Assembly: GCF_002865645.1 (NCBI RefSeq)
Contig: NW_020194515.1
Location: forward strand, 1,178,001-1,242,000
Length of the DNA stretch: 64,000 bases
Source of the DNA: Hyaloscypha bicolor E
Taxonomy: Eukaryota; Ascomycota; Leotiomycetes; Helotiales; Hyaloscyphaceae
Direction of reading: 5' to 3'
Part shown: positions 37,900 to 49,029 of the stretch, piece after piece
Position numbering within the stretch: position 1 is the stretch's first letter
Layout of the letters: each line of letters opens with the position of its first letter
Translations under genes and position numbers: made by a program
The notes under the pieces: model-generated
The model's input: only the letters and a program-made list of their open reading frames with translations
Told to the model about the DNA's origin: nothing
Databases searched by the model: none

Positions 37900-40800
37900 A
37901 ATATTTTATTCTTTCTAATTCCGGTAATTCTAAAATATATATAATAATACTAGTAGCTTTCTTAATTTCCTAAGTATTATTTTACTTATAGTACTTTATA
38001 ACTACTTCCTTTTCTAGTTCTATATTTATCTTAAAATATTTATTTATAAATATATATTTATTATTAACTTTGTTTTTAGGGAAATACTAGAATTAATCTT
38101 TTTTAATAAACTATTTAAATTAATTTCTGGTATATATTTTTTAAAGTATAGTACTATTAAGTTCTTCTAATATATAGTATTTTTTTAGTTAATTCATATA
38201 TTTTATTTTATATAGGCCAAGCTATTAGTATAATAGCTTTATATTTCTTAACTTATCTTAATTTATTAATTTAATATTATATATAAGAACTAGATTTTTT
38301 TTAGAAATAGGCTTTAAATAAATCTAATAAATAGTATTAAATTACTTCTTTTTTTCTTAATATTTTCTATTCTTCTTTATTCTAGCTTCTTTAATATCTT
38401 TATTTCTTATTTATATTTGCTTTATATATATTTTTAGAAATATTTCTTTATTATAGACTTTATTTTATCTAAGTATTTTCTAGATTAGAAAGTATATTTC
38501 TATAAGTAATATAGCTTCCCTATTATAAACTATATAAAAAGAAATAAATCTAGTTAGTCTATATATAATAACTCGATTAGTAAATAAAATATATAGTAGT
38601 AAATTTACTTAAGGCTTTTTTTTACTTATTATAAATACTATAAGTACTTAAATAATTAGTTAATATTCCCTTTTAATTATATTATTTCTCTTAAAATTAT
38701 AGGCTAAAATAATAATTCTATTAATTCCTAGTTTATTAAATTCCTGAATTACTATTTCTTTAAATTCTAATTTACTATTTACCTTAAGCTACCTAAATAA
38801 ATTATACCTATAAATAATTTCTTCCTAAATAAACTTAGTAATCTTCTTACTAGTTAGGTTTTTTAAAGATCTAGCTTTAACTTATCCTAAGAAGTTATTT
38901 CTAATAATAACTAGTAAATTATATTTTTTATAATCTAGTAATTTAATTATATTAATTCCAAAATAATAGAAAATAAATATAGCTTTTATTAAATATAAAG
39001 CTTTTTTTTATTTTCTTTTATTCTTATATTAATAGACTTTATAAATACTAATATACTTCTATATATAATTATAATAATCTTCTTAGTAATAGTAGCTAGC
39101 TACTAAATAAAAAGTACTTTTTTTCCTAATATATCTAATTTTATTATATAGCTTTTTAATAATAATTTTCCTTTATTTTTAATTATTAATAATAAGTTAA
39201 GGCAAGTATACTTTAGATATAACTCTCTATAGTAATTAATCTCTTATATTATAATTTAAAGCTTCTTTATTTAACTTTTAAAACTTGGCTCTAGATATTT
39301 TTTCTAGTCTAGAAAGTATTATAAGATATTATATAATATTCTAGTATTATTTAAAATAGCTATTATTTAAAGAATCTAATAAAATAATTAGATTATTAAA
39401 TAAAATATAAGAGTTAGTATTATTATTTATTATTTTACTAATAATTATATATAAAAGATTATGGCTTTTATTATATAACTTTCGGATTTTATTATTTTTT
39501 AATATTACTAATTTATTTCTAGATATAGTAAGGCTTTAATTATTAATCTCTAGTAACTAGATATTATTATTTAAATATCTAGTAAAGGTCTTAGAAATCT
39601 AATTTCTTAAAATAATATTATATAACTAAACCGGAATTACTTCCTTTAATTAAATTTTTTATTTAATAAATATTATTCTAATAATATTAAGCTCTATTAC
39701 TAACTATTTATTAATATCCTCGTTATCTTTAGTATTATTTTCTTATTATAAATATCTTAATAATTTATTAGTAATAATATACTTGATTTCTTTAATATAT
39801 TTAATTTTAAAATTAAATAATTAAATTTATACTAGCTAGTAAGTAACTAGAGCTCTAAGAAAATCTATAGCTGCTTTACTTAGCTATATAATAAGTATAT
39901 TAGTATTTAGTTTAAGAATAAAGTAAATCTCATATAGCCAGAATTATACTTTTTATAAATATTTTACTAATTCTTAGTATTCTTTCTTAGTAATATTATA
40001 TTTCTATTTAGTATTATTTCAGATTTCAGATTTATATTATATAACTTTCTTTTTTCCTTTATTATTATATTAATTAAGAGTTCTGTCTTATTTATCTAGG
40101 CTAGTATTTATTACTAATATAATTATTTCCTAACTTCCTAATAAATTATAATATAACTTATAGAATATTAAAATAATAATAAGCTTTTCTTAAAGAATTC
40201 ATATAGCTAGTACTTATTTATTACCCTAGTTTTATATTATATCTTTTCTTATTAAGTAGTAAATAGGTTTAGTAATAATTATAAAGTCTTTAATCCAAAA
40301 ATAATAATAAATAATAATTCTAATAAATGCCTTACTTTTAGTTATATTATTATAATATTCTTATCTCAAGATCTTAGTAATTCCTGAGCTTAAAGGGCTT
40401 CTTCTAAGTACTTTATAAATAAAGCTAATAATAACTATACTATTATAATAGAATTATAATTTTTCTTTAATACTAGCTCTAGTTTATTTAATTTTATCTA
40501 AGATTATATTTAGGTTTTAAAGATATTTAAATACGAAATACTAAATATTAGATAAAATAAGTTACTTATTATAGTTTATATAAGGTTTTTTAACTCTAAT
40601 ATTATTAATAAATAATATAGTAATTTTAGGAAATAGATTTTCTAAAATAGTTATAATAACTTATATAAACTATATAATAGAATTAGTAGCTCCCTAAGGT
40701 AATATAGTTATTCTTAATAGCCCTAGAGGTATTATAAATATAATTAAATATTTATTATAAGTATCTAGTATAAGTTAATTATATTTGAAAAAGAAATTAA

Positions 40801-42700
40801 TTAAAAAAATATAAATATATCTAATAAATTTCTCCGAGATCTTATTAGTAAATAGAAATAGATTAATATTTTTTAAGGTTACTAAATTTATTTTTATAAT
40901 AGTATTAATTAGTTTATAAGTTCTAATAACTTTCTTTATAATTAAGAATTATAAATTCTAGTAAAGTCTATTATATTTCTTAAGAACTTTATAATCTAGA
41001 TATTCTAATAATATTTTCATTATTACTAGTACTAGAGCTTTAGAATATAGGAAATTCTTTTCTTACTAGGCCTTATACTTAATAGTCTTAATTAGAATAA
41101 ATAGGCTAATATTTTTATAAACTTTTCTTATTTCTTTCTAATTAAATATAATTATATTTTCTTAATTAATTCTTAATTCTTAAAATATAGCTAGTTTTTT
41201 TTCCTAAAGCTAGTTACTAATATCTAATTATTTAAGGTATTCCGGAATAAGTTATAAATCTTTTAAAATAGCTAATATCTTTAGTAAAAAGTAATTCTTA
41301 TATTTCCTAGTATATTTTTATAAGTATTTTCTAGCTTTAGATTTCTTAAACTAGTTCGGATATTTACTAGGGCCTTCTCTAGTTCTATTATTAGTATTTA
41401 CTAGTTAAATCTTTTTATTCTTTATTTTATATACTTTTATAATTAGAAATAGATTATAATTATTATCTTTTTCTTTAAAAACTATAGTTATTTTCTCTAG
41501 TATTCTTTTTATTTAATTTCCGGAATTTATAACCTTCCTATTTAGCTTTTTTCTAGTTAGATATAGAAAATATCTTTTTATCTAGTATTTTAATATATCT
41601 TTTTTAAATTCTTATATATTTTAAAATTCTTTCTAGTTTTAGGTTCTATATTTCTTAGTTTCAGAAATATATTTCTTTATTATTAGGAAATTTTTTTATT
41701 TAATATTTTTTTATTTCTTTTTCTATTAAATCCGGAATTATTTTTAATAATACTCTAATTAGAGCCTTTTCTATTTTAGTTTCCCTAAAAATATTATTAA
41801 TTTCCTAAATTCCTAAATCTAAAATAAAAGAATTTATAAGAAATTCTAGTATTTTTCTATTTTCTCTAATATTACTACTAGTTATAATATTAGGCTTTAT
41901 TTTTATTTTTTATTTTTAGTTTCCTATTTTATATTACTTAATTCCTTAATTCTAGAAGCTTAATTTTTTTAATTTTTTTTTCTTTTTCTATTTCCTAGTA
42001 TTCTTTAAAAATAAAATAATTATAATAATATAAGTATTCTAGATATTTTTAGAATTAGTAAATCTTCTATTTTATAAATTATTATTTCTATATATAATAT
42101 TTATTTTTATTTTTATTAAGAATAATTAACTAAATAAGATCTTTAGAGCTTTTTTAATTAGAAAGAATATATCTTTATATTCTATTCTATTTATAACCTT
42201 AGCTTTAAGCTTTACTATTTCTATAAATCCAAATTCTATTCTAGTAATAATAGATATTTAATAATTTATAATATTATATATTATTTTACTAATATTTCTG
42301 GAAATCTTTTTAGGAAAAATATTAACTTTAGCCCTAATATTAATTATTTCTTTATATTTAATACTTTCTTAAGGTTCTTAAAATACGAATTAGAAATATA
42401 AAAATTATATAATATATTTATAAGCTAGTAATATCCGAATATTAATACTATTATTTTTAAATTAAATAATTTTATTAGTATTAGATACCTAAACTAGTAT
42501 TTCTAATTTCTCAAATATTTTATTTATTATATAAGCTATAGCTACTAGCTTTATTAACCTTCTAATATATCTAATTATATTTAATATAATAGTATTTCCT
42601 ATTTATAAAATAATAAGATAGAAAGTATTATTCTTAATTTATTAGTTCTAAAATATAATAGCTAGATCTGGTATTTTTAAGATATTAATAAGTATTTTCG
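37900..42700 (-). pseudogene. Gypsy copy D pol relic (protease, RT, RNase H, integrase)
   Basis: Read on the minus strand it aligns with B 8,850-13,600: protease near 42,335, RT 40,560-41,000 (YRNLQF-, KVIRTYKLIN-like blocks), integrase 38,640-38,960. Stops of RIP type are dense. Together with B and C it allows ancestral positions to be judged by comparison, but none is functional. Confidence 0.78.
39444..39479. repeat. 36-bp near-palindrome, copy 8 (inside Gypsy D)
   Basis: Counterpart of 12,048-12,083; the centre now reads GATTATGGC. Confidence 0.75.
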
Positions 42701-43199
42701 TTTTTTTCTAAATCTTTAGGAATAAAATAATTACTTTTTTTTAGTAATCTTATTAAAATATTATTAATTTTAGAAATCTTATACTTATTATAATTAAGAG
42801 TATATTAGGTTCCTAATTTATTCTATTTATTCCCGGAAGTATTAATATCTATATTCTTAGCTAGATTATTTCCTTATTTATTATTTCTTAAAATAGTACT
42901 TTTCTGGCCTCTTATATAAGATAGCTTTTCTTCTATTTTAGTTTGTTTTTAGAAAATCTCTTTAGCTATTTCTATTTCTTTTTTCTTTTTCCTTAATAAG
43001 AAACCTATTATAGTATTAATAGAAATACTATTTATAGCTAAATCTTAATATTATTTATTAATTTCATAATTTAAAATATTAGTAATTCTAATATAATTTT
43101 CTCTAAGGTAAAGTAGTTATTTAGATTCTCTAGATATAACTTACTTACTTTTATATATAGATCCTAGTTAGCTAGTTTCTTTTTTTTTCTTACCTAGTA

Positions 43200-45300
43200 A
43201 ACTAGGTATTTCAAATTAATTTCTGAATATTTTTAAATTAAGTATTTAAATTATAATTAAATTCTTTTTCTCGGACTTAGGAAATAATTTAATTAAATTA
43301 CTAGTATTTACTAGTAAGAAAAAAGAAAATACTTTCTTATTTAGGCTTAAATAGCCCTTTATATTATCTTTTATTAAATTAGTAAATAGATTTATAGTTC
43401 ATAAGTTCTTTTATTAGTAAGTAATAAAATTAAGAGATATAAATATATTCTAGATTAATATTATTATTCTTATTCTTACTATAGTACTTATAGCAAATTT
43501 ATTTTCTCGGTTCTGGATTTATATTATAGGCTATATTAACTTAAATAATATTTTCTAATTATACCTAAAACTAACTTTTTCTAGAATATAGTTATCTAGA
43601 TTCTTTATTTATTCTAGCTTAATTATTATAATTACTATAGTATTCTTTATATCCTCTATTATAACTTCTAATATATCCTCTCTAAAAACCCAAATTATAC
43701 TTACTAGATTATTAATACTATTATACTTATTATAGTTAGCTAGATTATATAAGCAGGCTATAGATATTCTCCCGAATTATAATAATAGCTATATTAAGTT
43801 ATTTCTATAGGTTCTTTTAAGTTATAATAATAATAAATAGTTTTTCTAGATTTCTTATTAGTTAATTAATATTATTTCCCTTAGATTTATTACTTTTAGT
43901 AGGTTTTATATAATTAGCTATAGGCTAGATTCTTTTCTTACTTATACCTATTATAGCTTTAAGAAATATAATAGAAGGAACTAGTAAAAAATAATTATTT
44001 TCTGGCTTAGGAATTATATTATAGATTACTATATTCAAGTATTCTTATTTAAGTCTAAATATATCTAAATTATTAATAATATTAAAATAATATTTCTTTT
44101 CTTTATATTAATAGGATATTATTACTTTCTTATATATCTTACTATATTTATAAGTAGAAATATTTATAGGCTCGAAATTCGTATTCTTAAGAATATAATT
44201 TCTTACTAGAATAGATAATTCTCTTATAAATTCTCGGTACTAAGTAATTTTATCTATCTTTTTTCTCTTTAGTAACTTCTTTAATATTCTATTAAATATA
44301 TTAATATAAGATTTAGAAGAGATTTTTTTTATTCTGGGCTTATATAATAATCTAATTAAGAAAGTTATAGCTAATTTTAAGTATTTCCTAATTATATTCT
44401 CGGAATTCCTTTAGTAAGGCCTTAAAAAACTTAGTCTCCTAATAATCTCCTGAATTATTAGTATAATACTCTAGTATAGCCTTAATCTAATCTTTATAAA
44501 TAGGAGAAATATAATAAATAATTCTTTTTCTTTTAGTATTATTAGAAATATAATAGTTCTTATATATATTTATATATTATTCTAAGAATATAGAAATATT
44601 ACTTCCCTGAAATTATAGTATTTTAGGAGCTCCTATAAATGGCAGATTTAAATCCGGTACTAGTATATATTTATTTTTAGCTATATTAATTTTAATAATT
44701 TCTTTTATAATTAATTATAAAGTTTCTATACTTGAGACTTTTACTAATAAGGTTCCTAAAAAACTAATTTCCTATTTAAATATATCTTTTAGTTTAGAAA
44801 CCGGAATTAGAAAGAAACCGGTTAATAATAATAGATATAATTGAGATTCGAGTTTTAGTATTAGTAATAATAAAATAATAGCTTTTCTAATTTTATTTCT
44901 ATTACTTATATTCTCTTTCCTATTTTTTTAGCTTAATACCTATAATATTTTTCTTTAATTTTATTAAAAATAATAATAAAAATAATAAATATAATTTTAC
45001 TAATTTTTCTGACTTTTCTAAATTCTCTTTTATTTCTTTACTTAGTATCTATTTATTTCTCTATTTAGTATCTATTTCTTTCTCTAGAAGCTTCTCTAGT
45101 TTATTTATATAATTTCTTATTTCCGATTTCTTTTTAATTCTTATTTCTGATTCTTATTTACTATTTTACTTAAAATTAAGGATATTTCCTCTTTTAGATA
45201 TTTTTTCCGGATTTAGAAATAAGCTTTTTTACTAAAACTAATATTATCTTTATTCCGGACTTTATTATAACTAAAAATAATATATAAATTAATAATATAA
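43200..45300 (-). pseudogene. Gypsy copy D gag-like relic
   Basis: Reverse-complement counterpart of B 6,240-8,300, with the Cys-rich segment near 43,390-43,505. Same caveat as in copy B: identified by position and composition. Confidence 0.45.
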
Positions 45301-45687
45301 CTTTATTTCTAAATACTAAAGTTTATTTCTAACTAAGATCTAACTTATATTATCTTAGTATAATTTTTCTTATTTTATTTCCTCTATTTCTTTTCCTTCT
45401 ATAATTAGCCTCTATTTCTATAACTCCTATATATTATACTAGTAACTATATCTTATAGCTAACTTATATCTAAGTTACTAGATATATTAGAAATTAATAT
45501 AAGATACTAAGATTAATATTTATATATCCTTAATATTTTAGCTTTAGGCTTAAGGTATTATAATAACTCTTTTCTTTCCTAACTTACTAAGCTAATAATC
45601 CGCCTTATAAATATCTCTCAGAACTTTATAAGAGTATTACCTTAACTATAAAGTTTCTATTCTTCCTATATTACTTATTATAAAATA

Positions 45688-45990
45688 TATAAAAGGGAAA
45701 TTATAATAAAACAAAAACCTATATAAAATATACTAGAGTATAAAACATAACTTAATAATAAAATAATAAATCAAAAGTATAAATAATAAAGTATAAATAG
45801 TATATAGTATATAAAAGCTTAATTAATTAAATACTTATAAGGAATTATTCTCTAAGTCTATAGAAAAACTAGCTTTCTTATATAATTTCTATAAGTTATA
45901 TATAAAAGGCCGCAGCCTTTATTATATAACCTAAACCTTAAAACCGCTAAAATAATATGATTTTTAATAAGTATAGCCTGCCATATTATA
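45688..45990 (-). repeat. 5' LTR of Gypsy copy D
   Basis: The least mutated LTR end in the window: read on the minus strand it starts TATAATATGGCAGGCTATAC. It contains the palindrome at 45,895-45,930. Confidence 0.87.
45895..45930. repeat. 36-bp near-palindrome, copy 9 (Gypsy D 5' LTR)
   Basis: Here the centre is GGCCGCAGCC, probably the pre-RIP state, instead of GGCTATAGCC. Confidence 0.85.
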
Positions 45991-46348
45991 GTATATAAAG
46001 CTATTTAATTAATTAATAAAGCTATTTTAGAATATATTAAAAATAAAAAGTATTAGAATATTAGTATATTTACTAAATTAGATATTATTAAAATATTTAA
46101 ATATATTAAAGCTATTTCGGAACCTAAAGAATTAGTTTTTAAGCTATTATTAGCTAATAATCTTAAAACTAGATAGTATATTTTTAATATTTCCGGAATT
46201 CTAATTAAGGAAATTTATAATAATAAACTTTTTTTACTTTTTGAGATAAGCTTAAAAAATAGGCTTCTATTATAATTTTAGCTTTAATTTAATCGGATTT
46301 AGTTAATAAAAATAGAGCTAATTTAATATAGCCTAGTAAGAATTCTAT

Positions 46349-46820
46349 TATAGCAAAAACTCGCTATAATAATCCTCGATTTAGTAATATCCTTAATAGT
46401 ATAATATAGCTATAAGGTTCCTCGGTTTTTTGGCCCTATACTTATAATATACTCCCCATAACGATTATTATAAGGATTTATGGTCCGGAGATTATTTTTT
46501 TGGTATAATATTATTCTAATTATTAAACCCAATAGATTAATTCCTCTCTTCTATAGGACCTTCTATCCCCCAAACCCCGGTAATACGGAGTCGCAGACTA
46601 TTAATCTCACTGGTTTATAGCCTGCAGTATTTACTACTAATTCTATAGGCCCTCGGTAGCCTAAAAAGCATCGAGGAGCTATTACTAGAGAGATTCTTTA
46701 TATATCTTTAATTTTTACTGTCTTTATATAAGTGCACGTGATTCTTAATATAATAATACCTCGGTGTATTATTAGAAAAAGATACTAAAATCAATATTAT
46801 TATAGCGAGTTTTTACTATA
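46349..46820. mobile_element. About 472-bp miniature inverted-repeat element with TA target (Tc1/mariner-like)
   Basis: Inverted termini TTATAGCAAAAACTCGC at 46,348 and, read inward from the right end at 46,821, TTATAGTAAAAACTCGC; the match continues through CTATAATAAT (about 26 of 27). Copies B and D lack it. TA at both edges suggests a TA target duplication, as in Tc1/mariner elements. The body has normal TG/CA content and GC well above the host, with no reading frame of note. It contains one CACGTG near 46,735. Confidence 0.75.
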
Positions 46821-48330
46821 ATATTTCTAGTTAAAAAGAATCTAGTAAATAAAAAGAATAAGCTAAGTCTAAAACTTCTAATAAATAATAAAAATCCGAG
46901 TACTAGTTTAAATATAAGGCTAATAAAATAGAGGAAAATAAATAATAAATAAAAAGAAAAAGATATTATTTAGAAAAACTCTTATAATTATATCTAAAAC
47001 CAAGAAGTAAAAGACTAAAGATATTAAGTTTAGAGAAATTAAAGGTAATAAATATATTTATAAGATATTAGTTAAATAGAAAGTAATATTTATTTAATAA
47101 AATAAGTATATTTTTAAAGAAATATATAATAGTATTTTGGAACTTATTTATAAACGAGAATACTATAGAATTATTAATAGATTTCTTAAAAATTCCTATA
47201 AAATATATATTTAGTAGCTTATTAATACTTTTTCTATTAATATAAGAAATATTTATATTTCCGAGAATATTCTAAAACTAATTACTAAAATCTATAAAAT
47301 TACTAAAAATAAAAAATATATTTCTATTATTTAAATAAATAAGGAAATATGGAATTTCTTTTTAAAAAAAACTAGGAAATTAAAGAATATAAATATAAGT
47401 ATTATATTTTTAATTAATTTTATCCAAATTTATAGTTCTAAATTAATATTATAGTTTCTATTTCTGAGTTTAGTATTACTAATCTAAATATAAATAGTTA
47501 TATTTATAAAAGAAATTACTTGAAATAAATTAAAAAGCTTAATATTTAAAAGCTTTTAATATAAGAAATAGAAATACTATAATTCTATTTCTAAAAAATA
47601 ATATAATAAAATATAAAGATCTAGATAATAACTACTTTATCTTAGTCTTTTAATTCTTAATAGTAGATTTATTAATATGGCTCGGATTTTATAAAATATT
47701 AAATAGGTATTCTATTTATTTAATTATTTATTTTTAGCTAGCTAAATATTATATTTCTGGAAATATTAATTATAATTAATATAGAGGCAATATTAAAGAT
47801 TTGGCTATTACTAAAGCTTTAAATAGCAAATTCTATTTTAATAAAAAATATTAGAATATTAGCTATATTTTTCTTATAAATTATAAAAAAGCTATTATTT
47901 TTAATAAATTTTTTTTAAAGATATTAATTACTTTTCTATTTCTAATAATTTTAAGCCAGAAATAGCTAAGAAAATAAGTAAGTATTTATTAAAGGTAATA
48001 AAAGAAAAGATTCCGAATATAGTTTATTTAATTAAATAAACAAATATTTTTAGCTAGGTAATTTATAAGTCTGGAATTATAAATAAGTAATAATTCTCGA
48101 ATAATATAGAAACCGAAAAATAGTTTAATAATAATTTACTATTTAATAGGCCTTTTATTATAATTCTAATAAGTCTAATTACTATTAAAAATAGAATATA
48201 TAAAAATAGAGTTTTTTATAAGATTATTAAAGCCTTTTATCTAGAGTTTTCCTTTTTTTATTAAAGATTAATTTAAGAATATTATAAATAATACGAAATT
48301 CGAAAAAGCTATTTATTTAAAATATATTAA

Positions 48331-48399
48331 TATAATTTATAATATAATTTATAATATAATTTATAATATAATTTATAATATAATTTATAATATAATTTA
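48331..48399. repeat. 12-bp tandem repeat (ATAATTTATAAT), nearly 6 copies, in Gypsy C
   Basis: Copy B has a single unit at about 17,933-17,945; the expansion is specific to C. Confidence 0.85.
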
Positions 48400-48778
48400 C
48401 TATAATAAGCTTCTTTAGTATTTAGTAATAAAGGCAGAAATTAAGTAATAGTTAAAAGCAAATATTAATTAATATAGAGAATTATATTAGATTTAATATA
48501 AGAATATAGCTAAACGAATTCGAATAACTTTTAAATAAATTCGATAATATAAAATAAAACTATTTAAAAAATAATAGATTTTATTTTAGATATATTAAAA
48601 AGAAATTAAATTAGCTAATAAAAGAGAATTCTAATTATTTTATTATTTCGAATTCTAAATAGGATTTTTCTATTAGTTTTAGTATTTAGGAAATAAATAT
48701 AAATAAATAAAGAATTAAATATAATATAGCAAGCCGTATTTTCCAAAAATTATATTATTTTAATAGTTTTAAGGTTTT

Positions 48779-48814
48779 AATTATATAATAAAAGCTATGG
48801 CCTTTTATATATAA
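48779..48814. repeat. 36-bp near-palindrome, copy 10 (Gypsy C 3' LTR)
   Basis: Arms ATTATATA/TATATAAC, centre GCTATGGCC. Confidence 0.75.
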
Positions 48815-48910
48815 CTTATAAGAATTATATAAAAAAGCTGGTTTTTCTATAGTTCTAGATAATAATTTCTTTTTAATATTTAATTAATTAAGCTTTTATA
48901 TATTATATAT

Positions 48911-48980
48911 TATTTATATTTTATTATTTATATTTTATTATTTATATTTTATTATTTATATTTTATTATTTATATTTTAG
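48911..48980. repeat. 14-bp tandem repeat (TATTTATATTTTAT), 5 copies, in the Gypsy C LTR
   Basis: The LTRs of B and D have one unit and a partial one at the same place. This is a private expansion of C. Confidence 0.85.
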
Positions 48981-49029
48981 TATATTTTATATAAGTTTTT
49001 ATTTTATTATAATTTCCTTTCTATATTAT

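Larger units (their letters stand above)
34350..45990 (-). mobile_element. Gypsy LTR retrotransposon copy D, inverted, both LTRs present, RIP-degraded
   Basis: Bounded by 303-bp LTRs that are the reverse complement of those of copy B. Flanked by AGTAT on both sides (34,345-34,349 and 45,990-45,994), a 4-6 bp target duplication. The uninterrupted target is seen in copy B near 16,026. The interior is collinear with B in reverse, with RT at about 40,560-41,000 and integrase at 38,640-38,960, but it lacks about 1.45 kb of the extra 3' reading frame. Confidence 0.9.
25131..49025 (+). mobile_element. Gypsy LTR retrotransposon copy C, 5' part missing, interrupted by four insertions
   Basis: Segments 25,131-26,310, 26,539-30,062, 33,597-34,349, 45,991-46,348 and 46,821-49,025 together align with copy B from about 10,758 to its 3' end. 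The gaps are a 228-bp element, a hAT element, Gypsy copy D and a TA-flanked miniature element. The 3' LTR is at 48,720-49,025; the 5' LTR, gag and protease are absent and may lie left of the window beyond the Copia array. C is more degraded than B and carries three tandem-repeat expansions that B lacks. Its right end abuts element E within the latter's integrase, so C was itself inserted into E. Confidence 0.85.
48720..49025 (+). repeat. 3' LTR of Gypsy copy C
   Basis: Plus-strand LTR with the palindrome at 48,779-48,814. It starts TATAATATAGCAAGCC and ends ...TTTCCTTTCTATA. It is enlarged and altered by a 14-bp tandem repeat at 48,911-48,980. Confidence 0.8.

Noticed and set aside
34350..45990. 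Inverted copies B and D as the arms of one giant hairpin or a palindromic duplication
   Set aside because: D has its own LTRs and target duplication; it is an independent insertion.
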